Below, one piece after another: positions 27,660-36,549 of a stretch of DNA of 64,000 bases. The notes below the pieces were generated by a model. That model was not told the origin of the DNA. It was given only the letters and a program-made list of their open reading frames with translations, and made no database searches. A program made the position numbers and the translations under genes. The number at the start of each line of letters is the position of its first letter. Within the stretch, counting starts at the first letter, position 1. Origin of the DNA: Silicimonas sp. (GTDB lineage: Bacteria; Pseudomonadota; Alphaproteobacteria; Rhodobacterales; Rhodobacteraceae); NCBI GenBank assembly GCA_022826385.1, contig JAJDUZ010000022.1, positions 39,331 through 103,330 on the forward strand, given 5' to 3'.

Positions 27660-28594
27660 GTTTTGCCGCGGCGATGCTTCTGGCGCTGGCGATTGATGCC
27701 GTGCTTGGGTGGCCAGACTGGCTTTACCGGCGCATCGGGCATCCGGTGACGTGGATCGGGGCGCTGATCTCGGGGCTTGAGGCGCGCTTGAACCAAGGTT
27801 CGGCAGGGCGTCGGCGGATCGGCGGCGTCATCCTGCTGTGTGTGGTCCTCTTGGTTGTGGGAGTGGCGGCGGTCCTTGTCTCAATGGCGCTTCCCGATGG
27901 ATGGGTCGGCGTGCTGGTCATGGGCGTGCTGGCCTGGCCATTTGTCGCGGCGCGGTCGCTATACACGCATGTGGCCGATGTGGCGGCGCCGTTGGCGGCA
28001 GGCGATGTCGAAGGCGCGCGGGCGGCGGTTGCGATGATCGTTGGGCGGAACCCCGAGACGATGGATGCCCCCGCCATTGCGCGGGCGGGGCTGGAGAGCC
28101 TGGCCGAGAACGCCTCCGACGGTGTGGTTGCGCCGCTTTTCTGGGGGGTGCTGTTGGGGCTGCCGGGGATCGCGCTCTACAAGGCGATCAATACGGCGGA
28201 TTCGATGATCGGCTATCGCAACGAACGCTATTGCGATTTTGGTTGGGCGGCGGCGCGGCTGGATGATCTGGTGAACCTTGTGCCGGCACGTCTGACGGGC
28301 GTTTTGATCGCGGCGGGTGCCACTGGGGTGCGCCGGACCGCCTATCGTTCGATGCGGCGCGATGCCGGACGGCATCGCTCGCCCAATGCCGGGTGGCCCG
28401 AAGCGGCGATGGCCGGGGCGCTGGGCGTGCGCCTGTCGGGGCCGCGGGTCTATGACGGGGTGGCGACGGACGACCCGTGGCTCAACCCCGTGGCCGGTGA
28501 CCCGCGGGCGGATGATATACTGCGGGGGTTGAGGTTCTATCTGCGGGCCGTGGTGCTTTGGGCCGGTCTGCTGGCGGTTCTGGCTGTTCTTTGA
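27656..28594 (+). CDS. cbiB: Adenosylcobinamide-phosphate synthase
   Basis: A 312-residue membrane enzyme (CobD in Pseudomonas naming) that attaches the aminopropanol phosphate arm to adenosylcobyric acid. It has several hydrophobic segments and the conserved stretches HPVTWIGALI, RNPETMDAP, ASDGVVAPLFW, INTADSMIGYRNERY and HRSPNAGWPEAAMAGALG. It starts at ATG 27656 inside the preceding stop (ATGA). The partner decarboxylase that makes aminopropanol phosphate is not in this window. It is convergent with cobQ. Confidence 0.94.
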   Translation: MSFAAAMLLALAIDAVLGWPDWLYRRIGHPVTWIGALISGLEARLNQGSAGRRRIGGVILLCVVLLVVGVAAVLVSMALPDGWVGVLVMGVLAWPFVAARSLYTHVADVAAPLAAGDVEGARAAVAMIVGRNPETMDAPAIARAGLESLAENASDGVVAPLFWGVLLGLPGIALYKAINTADSMIGYRNERYCDFGWAAARLDDLVNLVPARLTGVLIAAGATGVRRTAYRSMRRDAGRHRSPNAGWPEAAMAGALGVRLSGPRVYDGVATDDPWLNPVAGDPRADDILRGLRFYLRAVVLWAGLLAVLAVL

Positions 28595-28630
28595 GCAAGG
28601 TGTTGCGCCGGCTTTGCCGCCGCGCTGGGC

Positions 28631-28680
28631 GAGGGGCGCTGCCCCTCGCGCACCCCGGGATATTTTCGGGCCGATGGAGG
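28631..28680. repeat. GC-hairpin repeat with GGGATATTTTCG tail, copy 2
   Basis: A perfect hairpin GAGGGGC-GCT-GCCCCTC (28631-28647) is followed by GCGCACCCCGGGATATTTTC and GGGCCGATGGAGG. A small CGGC-TTT-GCCG hairpin precedes it (28609-28619). The order and tail match the element at 24723-24808. It lies between convergent cbiB and cobQ. Confidence 0.6.
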
Positions 28681-28682
28681 GC

Positions 28683-30128
28683 CTATCTTGCGAGGCTGAA
28701 CAGGCGGTCGAGGTCGAGATGCGTTTCCATATGCGCCGCAAGCGCATCGAGCGTGGTCTCGACGGTCTCGTCATAAGCGAGCGTTGAGGTCGGCGCTCCG
28801 ATCTCAGCCAGGAAAGCGGCGCGAAACGCGTCTTCGCGGAACATACCGTGCAAGTAGCTGCCCATGACGCGACCGTCGGCGGAGGTCGCGCCTTCGGGCC
28901 TTCCGTCGATGGTTGCGAACGGGCGCGCAGTGTCTGCGCCGGTGGTGCGGCCCTTGTGCATCTCGTAGCCGGTGAAGCGGGTGTCGCTGCCAGTATGGGT
29001 GGCTTGCGTTTCAGTCAGGCGTTTGTCGCCGGTCATTTCGGTCGTGACGTCGAGAATGCCGAGCCCCTCGGCGGTGCCTGCCGGACCTTCGATGCCGTCC
29101 GGATCCTGCACGTTGCGGCCCAGCATCTGGTACCCGCCGCAGAGACCGAGAATATGGCCGCCGCGCCGGTGATGCGCGGCCAGATCGATGTCCCAGCCCT
29201 GACTGCGCAGAAAGGCGAGGTCGGCGCGCGTTGACTTGCTGCCGGGCAAAATGACAAGCTGGGCATCGCCCGGGATGGGCTGGCCCGCGTTCAGCATGGT
29301 CAGCCGGATGCCGGGTTCCTGTGCCAGCGGGTCCATGTCGTCGAAATTGGCGATGCGCGAGAATTTCAGGCAGACGATATGGGTCTCGCCGCTGTCGCTG
29401 GAGCGGATGTCGAGCGCGTCTTCTGCCGGGAGTTTCCACGCTTCGTCGAACCACGGCAGGACACCGCATCCGATCCAGCCGGTGCGGGTCTCGATCAGGG
29501 CGTAGCCGTCATCGAAGAGCGACGGGTCGCCGCGGAACTTGTTGATGAGAAAGCCCCTGATCGTGGCCGCGTCCTGATCCGGAAGGATGGCTTGGGTCCC
29601 GACCAGTTGGGCGATGACGCCGCCCCGGTCGATGTCGCCGGCGAGGAGGACGGGCACATTTGCCGTCGTCGCGAAGCCCATATTGGCGATGTCGCCCGCG
29701 CGCAGGTTCACCTCTGCGGGCGACCCGGCGCCTTCGATCAGAACAAGATCATGGGCGGCTTTCAAGCGCTCGAAGCTTTGAAGCACCGGGGCCATTAATG
29801 TGGGTTTGATCTTGGCGTACTCGCGGGCCTTGGCCGTGGCGATGCGCTTGCCTTGCACCACGATCTGGGCGCCGGTCTCGCTTTCGGGTTTCAAGAGCAC
29901 GGGGTTCATGTCGGTGTGCGGCGCAAGACCGGCAGCCTTGGCTTGCAGGGCCTGGGCGCGGCCGATCTCGCCGCCATCGACCGTGACGGCGGCGTTGTTC
30001 GACATGTTCTGCGGTTTGAACGGCGCGACGGAAAGACCACGGTTTCGCGCCGCGCGGCAAAGCCCCGCGACCAGCACTGACTTGCCGACATTCGAGCCGG
30101 TGCCCTGCACCATCAGGGCGCGGCTCAT
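28683..30128 (-). CDS. cobQ: Cobyric acid synthase (glutamine-hydrolysing)
   Basis: A 481-residue enzyme that amidates four side chains of adenosylcobyrinic acid a,c-diamide. The N-terminal P-loop-like domain opens [27 protein letters not shown] lies mid-protein; the C-terminal class I glutamine amidotransferase domain has its Cys in [12 protein letters not shown] and a His in GSYLHGMF. The start ATG overlaps the stop of the upstream HAD gene by 4 bp, so the two are translationally coupled. It is the last gene of the leftward cobO-HAD-cobQ group. Confidence 0.95.
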   Translation of the reverse strand: MSRALMVQGTGSNVGKSVLVAGLCRAARNRGLSVAPFKPQNMSNNAAVTVDGGEIGRAQALQAKAAGLAPHTDMNPVLLKPESETGAQIVVQGKRIATAKAREYAKIKPTLMAPVLQSFERLKAAHDLVLIEGAGSPAEVNLRAGDIANMGFATTANVPVLLAGDIDRGGVIAQLVGTQAILPDQDAATIRGFLINKFRGDPSLFDDGYALIETRTGWIGCGVLPWFDEAWKLPAEDALDIRSSDSGETHIVCLKFSRIANFDDMDPLAQEPGIRLTMLNAGQPIPGDAQLVILPGSKSTRADLAFLRSQGWDIDLAAHHRRGGHILGLCGGYQMLGRNVQDPDGIEGPAGTAEGLGILDVTTEMTGDKRLTETQATHTGSDTRFTGYEMHKGRTTGADTARPFATIDGRPEGATSADGRVMGSYLHGMFREDAFRAAFLAEIGAPTSTLAYDETVETTLDALAAHMETHLDLDRLFSLAR

Positions 30129-30736
30129 GTCCAGGCCCCCAGTTGGGCCAGCACGGTGTCTCGGGTCTCGTCCGTGAAATGCGCCCCTTGCCAGCCCGAG
30201 GCGATGGCCGCCTCGACATTCGGCTGGTGGTCGTCGATCAGCAGGATGTCCGCCGCCGGAATGTCGGCCCAGTTCCGGATCGCGTCGAAGAAGGCGGTGT
30301 CGGGCTTGGCAACGCCCATGCGGCCCGAGGCGAAAACGTGCTCGACCTTTTCGGCAAAGCCCATTTCGGTCTCGATGTAGCGTGCCCTGCGGGCTTCGTT
30401 GTTGGTGCCGATCACCTGTCGTATCGCGAGGCGGGGCAGAAGCGACAGAACGTCAGCATCAGGCCGGGCATCCTTGGCGAACCAATAGTCCAGCAGGATA
30501 TCGACCGTGACATGCGGAGCTTCGGTGGGAAGCCATTCGGCCAACAGGGCCGTCAGGTCGACCTTGCCCCGGATCACATCTGCGATCCGGCCCGACTTGA
30601 AGAGATACGCAGAGAGAGCCGCGGGATCGACACCAAGGTCTGCCTGAAGATCGTCGGTCCATACGAACCGGCCATTGATGACGTTCCGGTTGAGAACACC
30701 GTCAAAGTCCCAGACGATCAGCGCCGGGCGTCTCAT
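30125..30736 (-). CDS. HAD-superfamily hydrolase within the cobalamin cluster
   Basis: A 203-residue subfamily IA HAD phosphatase. Motif I is DFDGVLN near residue 10, motif II a Thr in IGTNNE, motif III the Lys in GVAKPDT, and motif [15 protein letters not shown]. It sits between cobO and cobQ and overlaps cobQ by 4 bp, so it is expressed with B12 genes. No standard step of the pathway needs a second phosphatase besides the histidine phosphatase at 27102, so its role is open: an alternative alpha-ribazole phosphatase or a repair enzyme are possibilities. Confidence 0.78.
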   Translation of the reverse strand: MRRPALIVWDFDGVLNRNVINGRFVWTDDLQADLGVDPAALSAYLFKSGRIADVIRGKVDLTALLAEWLPTEAPHVTVDILLDYWFAKDARPDADVLSLLPRLAIRQVIGTNNEARRARYIETEMGFAEKVEHVFASGRMGVAKPDTAFFDAIRNWADIPAADILLIDDHQPNVEAAIASGWQGAHFTDETRDTVLAQLGAWT

Positions 30737-30761
30737 CCTGCGATCCGCAGGGGGCGATGTG

Positions 30762-30811
30762 CCGGAAACCGGTGCGGTTTCCGGACCGAAATCCGTATTG
30801 GATTTCGCGCC
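30762..30811. repeat. Paired-hairpin repeat, copy 4 (3' of cobO)
   Basis: The first hairpin is CCGGAAACCG (30762-30771) with its complement at 30775-30784, loop GTG. After the linker AC, the second is CGAAATCC (30787-30794) with its complement at 30800-30807, loop of 5 nt. CGCGCC follows. It sits 2 bp downstream of the cobO stop, between cobO and the HAD gene of the same transcript. Confidence 0.82.
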
Positions 30812-30812
30812 C

Positions 30813-31421
30813 TCAAAACTCGATCCCGGCCTGGGCCTTGATGCCGTCCTTGAACGGGTGTTTCAGCAGCGTCATCTCGGTCACAAGGTCGGCGGCTTCG
30901 ATCAGTTCCGGCTTGGCATTGCGACCGGTCAGGACGACATGGGTCATCGCGGGCTTCTCGGTCAGCAGGAAATCGACCACTTCGTCGATATCCAGATAGT
31001 CATAGCGCAGCGCGATGTTGATCTCGTCCAGCAACACGAAGCGATAGGTCTCGTCGCGGATGAACTCCTTCGCGCGGGTCCAGCCGGCCTGAGCCGCGGC
31101 AATGTCGCGTTCCTTGTCCTGTGTCTCCCACGTGAAGCCTTCGCCCGATGTGACCCAGGTGACCTCGTCCGGGAACCGGCTTTTGAAGAAGTCGCGCTCG
31201 CCCGTGTACCATGTGCCCTTGATGAATTGCACAACGGCAGCCTGCATGCCGTGCTGGATACAGCGGGTCAGCATCCCGAAGGCCGAGGACGATTTGCCCT
31301 TGCCGGGGCCGGTATGGACGACGATCAGACCTTTCTCTTCGGTCTTCGTCTCCATCAGTTTGTCACGCGCCGCCTTGATCTTCTGCATCTTGGCGCGGTG
31401 GCGGTCGTTTTCGTCGGTCAT
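30813..31421 (-). CDS. cobO: Cob(I)yrinic acid a,c-diamide adenosyltransferase
   Basis: A 202-residue CobA/CobO-type corrinoid adenosyltransferase. The P-loop is HTGPGKGKSSSAFG; the segments VVQFIKGTWYTGE, TWVTSGEGFTWET and VLLDEINIALRY are family hallmarks. It transfers the adenosyl group from ATP to cobalt. ATG 31421 follows AGAGGGA. The gene is divergent from the riboswitch-controlled operon, with only about 54 bp between its start and the riboswitch, so the promoters are close together. Confidence 0.95.
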   Translation of the reverse strand: MTDENDRHRAKMQKIKAARDKLMETKTEEKGLIVVHTGPGKGKSSSAFGMLTRCIQHGMQAAVVQFIKGTWYTGERDFFKSRFPDEVTWVTSGEGFTWETQDKERDIAAAQAGWTRAKEFIRDETYRFVLLDEINIALRYDYLDIDEVVDFLLTEKPAMTHVVLTGRNAKPELIEAADLVTEMTLLKHPFKDGIKAQAGIEF

Positions 31422-31474
31422 CGCGTCGTCCCTCTTTCTTGACAGTGCCGCGGGATTGGCAGAGTGTCCGCTGA

Positions 31475-31653
31475 CGTTGGTGCCTGAGTACTCAGGTGAA
31501 AAGGGAATGTGAAGCGGTGCCGATCGTGCCGCCAAAGCAGCCGCCCCCGCGACCGTGACCGGAGAGGGGATCCGCAACAGCCACTGGACCGCCCAAGGTT
31601 CGGGAAGGCCGGATCACCCCGCTATCATCCGCAAGCCGGGAGACCTGCCAACG
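31475..31653 (+). promoter_or_regulatory. Cobalamin riboswitch
   Basis: Conserved cobalamin-riboswitch landmarks appear in order: CGTTGGTGCC at the 5' end, AGGTGAAAAGGGAA (from 31494), AGCCGCCCCCGC (31539-31550), CCACTGG (from 31581), GGGAAGGCC (from 31602), and the B12 box AAGCCGGGAGACCTGCCA (31633-31650). Closing helix P1 pairs CGTTGG (31475-31480) with CCAACG (31648-31653). It lies 95 nt before the DUF1636 gene and should repress the downstream cob operon when adenosylcobalamin is plentiful. No U-tract terminator is visible, so control is probably at translation. Confidence 0.93.
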
Positions 31654-31748
31654 CGTTGAACGTCACCGGACGGGGGGTTCCGGGAGCGATGTCGGGGCGC
31701 GCGATGCCTCCTCTCGTTCCTGCCTTCGCCGAACCTGGGGAATGAAAG

Positions 31749-32138
31749 ATGAGCGCCTTGCCGCCTGTCGAACTTCTGGTCTGCACGACCTGCAAACGCG
31801 AGGGGATGGACCCCGAGGCGACCCGGCCCGGTGCCCTGCTGCACGGGGCGCTGGCCGAGGCGGGATTGCCCGAAAACGTGGTGCTGAAACCGGTCGAGTG
31901 CCTGTCGAACTGTTCGCAAGGCTGCTCGGTCGTGTTGCGCGGTGGCTCGTCGCGGTGGACCTATGTCTATGGCAATCTTGCCGAAGACGCGGTCGAAACC
32001 GTGGTTGATGGGGCCACGCGTTATGCCGCGACCGCCGACGGGCTTGTGCCGTGGCGGGAACGCCCTGAACATTTCCGCAAGAATTGTGTGGCGCGCATTC
32101 CGCCGCTTGTTGCCCCTGTGCCTTCCTTGGAGACCTGA
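31749..32138 (+). CDS. DUF1636 protein, first gene of the riboswitch operon
   Basis: A 129-residue protein with a thioredoxin-like 2Fe-2S ferredoxin pattern: CTTC near residue 12, then CLSNCSQGC near residue 52. The four or so cysteines could bind an iron-sulfur cluster or another metal. DUF1636 is often found beside cobW and cobN, which suggests a role in cobalt handling or electron supply for corrin-ring chemistry, though none has been shown to my knowledge. ATG 31749 follows CTGGGGAATG. It is separated from cobW by one base. Confidence 0.82.
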   Translation: MSALPPVELLVCTTCKREGMDPEATRPGALLHGALAEAGLPENVVLKPVECLSNCSQGCSVVLRGGSSRWTYVYGNLAEDAVETVVDGATRYAATADGLVPWRERPEHFRKNCVARIPPLVAPVPSLET

Positions 32139-32139
32139 G

Positions 32140-33198
32140 ATGTCCGACCTCGCCAAAATACCCGTCACTGTCGTCACCGGCTTCCTTGGCTCGGGGAAGA
32201 CCACGCTGATCCGTCACCTGATCGAGACGACCGAGGGCCGCCGTATGGCGGTCATCGTCAACGAGTTCGGAGATGTCGGCGTCGACGGTGAAATCCTGAA
32301 AAGCTGTGCCATCCCGGATTGTCCGGCCGAGAACATCGTGGAACTGGCAAATGGCTGCATTTGCTGCACCGTGGCCGACGATTTCATTCCGACGATCGAG
32401 GCGCTGATGCAGCTTGATCCGCTGCCCGATCACATTCTGATCGAAACCAGCGGGTTGGCCCTGCCGAAACCGCTTTTGAAGGCGTTTGACTGGCCGGCGA
32501 TCCGTTCGCGGGTCACCGTCGATGGCGTGATTGCACTGGCAGATGCCGAGGCTGTCGCAGCAGGCCGCTTCGCGCCGGATGTGGCCGCCGTGGATGCGCA
32601 GCGTCTGGCGGATGACAGTCTGGATCATGAAACGCCGCTGTCGGAAGTGTTCGAGGATCAGATCGCCTGCGCCGATGTCATCCTGCTGACCAAGCCCGAT
32701 CTTGCGGGCGCCGATGGTTTGGCAAAGGCGCGCGAGATCATCGCCGCCGAAACACCGCGCCCGCTGCCGATGATCGAAGTGGCGGAAGGCGCCGTAGACC
32801 CTCGTGTGATCCTTGGGTTGGAGGCGGCGGCGGAAGACGACCTCGACGCGCGGCCTTCGCATCATGACGGGCCGCATGACCACGACCACGAAGACTTCGA
32901 TACGATCGTCATCGACATGGCCGAGGTTGAAAGCCCCGGCGATCTGGTGCGCCGGATCACCCGTCTGGCCGAGGCGCAGAACATCCTGCGCGTGAAAGGC
33001 TATGTTGCGGTGAAAGACAAACCGATGCGCCTTCTGGTTCAGGCCGTCGGTGCACGCATCCGGCACCAGTACGACCGACTTTGGGAGCCGGGCGAGGATC
33101 GCACCGGCCATCTTGTGGTCATTGGCGAGCATGACGATATCAGCGAAGGCGCCATCCGCGCCATCCTGATGCCCGAAACCCGCGCAGCGGCCGAGTAA
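32140..33198 (+). CDS. cobW: CobW-family GTPase / metallochaperone
   Basis: A 352-residue G3E-family GTPase thought to deliver cobalt to CobN. Walker A is GFLGSGKTT; the metal-binding CxCC motif is NGCICCTV; a His-rich loop HHDGPHDHDHED follows the GTPase domain; and the CobW_C domain starts near SPGDLVRRITRLAEAQNILRV. ATG 32140 starts two bases after the DUF1636 stop. It precedes cobN by 12 bp. Confidence 0.93.
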   Translation: MSDLAKIPVTVVTGFLGSGKTTLIRHLIETTEGRRMAVIVNEFGDVGVDGEILKSCAIPDCPAENIVELANGCICCTVADDFIPTIEALMQLDPLPDHILIETSGLALPKPLLKAFDWPAIRSRVTVDGVIALADAEAVAAGRFAPDVAAVDAQRLADDSLDHETPLSEVFEDQIACADVILLTKPDLAGADGLAKAREIIAAETPRPLPMIEVAEGAVDPRVILGLEAAAEDDLDARPSHHDGPHDHDHEDFDTIVIDMAEVESPGDLVRRITRLAEAQNILRVKGYVAVKDKPMRLLVQAVGARIRHQYDRLWEPGEDRTGHLVVIGEHDDISEGAIRAILMPETRAAAE

Positions 33199-33210
33199 CA
33201 GGCCGGGCCG

Positions 33211-36200
33211 ATGCACGTCGTCTTCCGGGAAAGCCACGGACTGGAGGAGACCGAGACCCCGACCGATCTCGGCCAGTCACCGGCTGACCTGGTGGTGCTG
33301 TCTTTCTCGGACAGCGACTTGTCGGCGTTTGCGGCCGGTTGGCATCGGGCCAAGGCCTCGGGGCGGGCGCTGCCCGAGTTGCGGCTGGCGAATCTTGCGG
33401 CGCTCAAACACCCCGTTTCCGTCGACACCTATGTCGAACAGACCTTGTCGGGTGCCAAAGCCGTGTTGGTTCGGCTGATCGGTGGCGTGCCGTATTGGGA
33501 ATACGGGTTGCAGCAACTGCAGGCCCTTGCCGACGCGCAAGGGCTGGTGGTCGCCGTGCTGCCGGGAGACGGTCGCCCGGACCCGCAACTTGATGCGTTG
33601 TCGACGGTGCCGGATGCCACGCTGTCCCGGCTGAGTGCGTTGGTGTCCGAAGGTGGTGCCATCGCGGCCGAGGCCGCTTTGGCGCAACTGGCCCTGTCGG
33701 CCGGGCTCTATGCCGGTCCGGTTGTGGGCGAGAAGACGGTTCCCGCCTTCGGGTGCTGGACACCCGACCGAGGGGCCCGGGCGGGCGCATTTTCCGACAC
33801 GGAAAATGGTCCGGAAAATGGATCATTTTCCGGTGCGCCTTGTGGCGCCTGCGCCGCCTCGTGCCCCGCGAAATCCGCAAAACCCCTTGTGTTGGTGACG
33901 TTTTACCGCGCCTACCTGACGGCTGCGGATACCAAGCCCGTCGAAGCCCTGTTCGATGCACTTGAAGCCCGAGGGTTCGCGGTTCTTGGGCTCTTTGCAC
34001 CCTCGCTGAAGGCGCCCGACGCGGCGCGCTGGTTGGCGCAGCGTATCGAAGACCTGGCTCCGGTGGCCATCGTGAATGCCACGGCCTTCTCGGGCAAAGG
34101 GGCCGATGGCGCGTCGCCGTTGGACGCGGGCGGCGTGCCGGTCTTTCAGGTGGCCCTGTCCACCTCGGACCGGGCGGCCTGGGCCGAGGCCGAACGCGGG
34201 CTGTCGCCTGCCGATCTGGCGATGCATGTGGTCTTGCCGGAAGTCGATGGCCGGGTCTTCGCAGGCGTCGCGTCGTTCAAGGAAAAGGGCGCACACGACC
34301 CTGAGCTTCAGATTGCACTGGCTGCCCACCAACCGGATGCCGACCGTGTCGCCGCCGTGGCGGACCGCGTGGCGGCCTGGGTTGGGCTCTCAACGGCCGC
34401 CGAGACCAAACGGGTGGCGCTGGTGCTGTCGACCTATCCGGGCAAGCCATGGCAGATGGCCCATGCCGTCGGCCTTGATGCGCTGGCTTCGGCCGAGGCC
34501 ATTCTCGCAGACCTTGCAGGCGAGGGGTACAGGGTCGATGTGGGCCAGCCTCTGGACGCAGCGCTGCAAAACGACGTCGTGGAATGGCCCGTGGACGCAT
34601 ATCGCGCGGCGGTGCAGCGCTTGCCTGCGCCTCTGCAAGCCGACCTGGCTGCCGCTTGGGGCGCGCCCGAGGATGATCCGGCGGTGAAGGACGGCGTCTT
34701 CCGGTTCAGCGTGACCCGGCACGGCAACGCCTTCGTGGCGTTGCAGCCCGAGCGCGGGCAGGTCGAGACGCGCTTTGACGAATACCACGACCTGTCACGC
34801 ACCCCGCGGCACGGCTACGTCGCCTTCTATCTCTGGCTGCGATCACAGGCCGACGCCCTTGTGCACATCGGCGCGCATGGCACGCTGGAGTGGCTGCCGG
34901 GCAAGGCGGTGGCGCTGTCAGATGCCTGTTGGCCGGAAGCACTGATCGGCGACCTGCCGGTGATCTATCCGTTCATCGTAAACGACCCGGGCGAGGCGGC
35001 GCAGGCCAAGCGTCGCATTGGGGCGGTGACCTTGGGCCATGTGCCGCCGCCCTTGAAGACCAGCGATGCGGGCGCGCGGTTCGGGCGGTTGGAGGCGCTG
35101 CTGGACGAGTTCTCGAACGCCGATGGTCTGGACCCGCGCCGCCGCGACCGCTTGCAGGACGACATCAGAAGCGAAGCGCAAGCCATTGGTCTTGAAGACG
35201 ATCTGGGGCTTGATCAGGCAGCTTGCAGCGCCGAGGCCATCACGCGGATCGACCGTTTTGTCTGTGACATCAAGGAAAGCCAGTTCGGTGACGGATTGCA
35301 TGTCTGGGGTCGGGCTTCAGAGGCCTTCGGGTCGGGCGAGGACGAGCGCGGCGCGCTGACCAACGCGCTTCGGGGCCGCCGGGTCGAAGCGGGCCCCTCG
35401 GGCTCGCCACACCGGGGGCGGACGGATGTGTTGCCGACCGGGCGGAACCTTTACACGACGGACCCGCGCAGCGTGCCCACGCGCGCGGCTTACGCCCAAG
35501 GGGTTCGGCTGGCCGAGGAACTGGTGCGCCGGCACCTGCAAGAGGAAGGCGACTATCCCAAGGGGCTGGTTGTCGACCTTTGGGGCTCGGCCACGATGCG
35601 CACGGCGGGCGAAGAGTTCGCGATGGCGCTGCACCTGATGGGCGTCAAGCCGCGTTGGGATGATGGCTCGGAACGGGTGTCCGGGCTGGAAGTCTTGCCG
35701 ATCGCCGATCTCTCGCGCCCACGGATCGATGTGACCTTGCGGGTGTCCGGGTTGTTCCGGGATGTCTTCCCGGTGCTGTCGACGCTGTTCGGCCAAGCCG
35801 TCGCCGCTCTTGCCGCGCGGGACGAGGCGCGGGACTGGAACCCTTATGTGGCAGCACCCGGTGCACGGGTCTTCGGGCCGCAACCTGGCAAGTTCGGGTT
35901 GGGCATGGATCATGCTGCCAAAGACCTGACCGAGGCAGGCCGACAGCGCGCGGGCGATGCGTGGCTTGCGGCCAGTGCGTGGGCGTTGGACAACGGGGCG
36001 GCCACGCGGGCGCCGGATGCTTTGGCGGCCAGAGTTGCCGCAGCCGACAGCTTTGTGCATCTGCAGGATCTGCCAGAGACAGACGTGCTGTTGGCGGCCG
36101 ATTACGCCACCCACGAGGCAGGCTTCGCCGCCGCCAAGGCACGCGTCGGCGGCGTGAAAGCCCAACTCTATCATCTTGATAACACAGACCCGAAGCGCCC

Positions 36201-36549
36201 TCGGGCCCGAACGCTTCCCGAAGAGATTGCCCGCGTCGTCCATGCGCGCGCCACCCAGCACGGCTGGATTGCAGGGATGCAACGGCACGGCTTCCGGGGT
36301 GCGGCCGAGATCGCGGCGACGCTGGATCACATGGCGGCTTTCGCAAATCTGGCCGGGGTCGTCGGACCGCATCTCTTTGATCTCTATTACGATGCGACGC
36401 TAGGCGATGCCGAGGTTAGTGACTTCCTGCAAACGGCCAACCCGCAGGCTTACGAGGCCATGCAGGCGCAGTTCGCGGCCCTGTTGGAGGCGGGTCTTTG
36501 GGCGACGCGGCGCAACTCGATCCGGGCCGAACTGGAGGCACAGGCATGA
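33211..36549 (+). CDS. cobN: Cobaltochelatase large subunit CobN
   Basis: A 1112-residue protein, the large subunit of the ATP-dependent aerobic cobaltochelatase that inserts Co(II) into hydrogenobyrinic acid a,c-diamide. Hallmarks include VLVTFYRAYLTAADTKP, the HIGAHGTLEWLPGKAVALS region and GVKPRWDDGSERVSGLEV, close to magnesium chelatase BchH. An in-frame palindromic repeat (33787-33840) encodes residues 193-210 (AFSDTENGPENGSFSGAP), followed by a cysteine-rich stretch CGACAASC; both look like additions just before the conserved domain. The partner subunits CobS and CobT of the chelatase are not in this window. The cobN stop overlaps the cobG start (ATGA). Confidence 0.94.
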   Translation: MHVVFRESHGLEETETPTDLGQSPADLVVLSFSDSDLSAFAAGWHRAKASGRALPELRLANLAALKHPVSVDTYVEQTLSGAKAVLVRLIGGVPYWEYGLQQLQALADAQGLVVAVLPGDGRPDPQLDALSTVPDATLSRLSALVSEGGAIAAEAALAQLALSAGLYAGPVVGEKTVPAFGCWTPDRGARAGAFSDTENGPENGSFSGAPCGACAASCPAKSAKPLVLVTFYRAYLTAADTKPVEALFDALEARGFAVLGLFAPSLKAPDAARWLAQRIEDLAPVAIVNATAFSGKGADGASPLDAGGVPVFQVALSTSDRAAWAEAERGLSPADLAMHVVLPEVDGRVFAGVASFKEKGAHDPELQIALAAHQPDADRVAAVADRVAAWVGLSTAAETKRVALVLSTYPGKPWQMAHAVGLDALASAEAILADLAGEGYRVDVGQPLDAALQNDVVEWPVDAYRAAVQRLPAPLQADLAAAWGAPEDDPAVKDGVFRFSVTRHGNAFVALQPERGQVETRFDEYHDLSRTPRHGYVAFYLWLRSQADALVHIGAHGTLEWLPGKAVALSDACWPEALIGDLPVIYPFIVNDPGEAAQAKRRIGAVTLGHVPPPLKTSDAGARFGRLEALLDEFSNADGLDPRRRDRLQDDIRSEAQAIGLEDDLGLDQAACSAEAITRIDRFVCDIKESQFGDGLHVWGRASEAFGSGEDERGALTNALRGRRVEAGPSGSPHRGRTDVLPTGRNLYTTDPRSVPTRAAYAQGVRLAEELVRRHLQEEGDYPKGLVVDLWGSATMRTAGEEFAMALHLMGVKPRWDDGSERVSGLEVLPIADLSRPRIDVTLRVSGLFRDVFPVLSTLFGQAVAALAARDEARDWNPYVAAPGARVFGPQPGKFGLGMDHAAKDLTEAGRQRAGDAWLAASAWALDNGAATRAPDALAARVAAADSFVHLQDLPETDVLLAADYATHEAGFAAAKARVGGVKAQLYHLDNTDPKRPRARTLPEEIARVVHARATQHGWIAGMQRHGFRGAAEIAATLDHMAAFANLAGVVGPHLFDLYYDATLGDAEVSDFLQTANPQAYEAMQAQFAALLEAGLWATRRNSIRAELEAQA
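33787..33840 (+). repeat. Paired-hairpin repeat, copy 5, in frame inside cobN
   Basis: Two perfect hairpins: CATTTTCCG (33788-33796) with its complement at 33800-33808, loop ACA; and CCGGAAAATG (33811-33820) with its complement at 33824-33833, loop GAT; linker GT. GGTGCGCC follows, as in copy 1. The copy is 18 codons long, keeps the cobN frame open, and lies ahead of the conserved VLVTFYRAYLT segment. Confidence 0.88.

Noticed and set aside
31422..31474. A second cobalamin riboswitch on the minus strand for cobO
   Set aside because: Only about 54 bp separate the cobO start from the plus-strand riboswitch, and no B12 box is present in that orientation.
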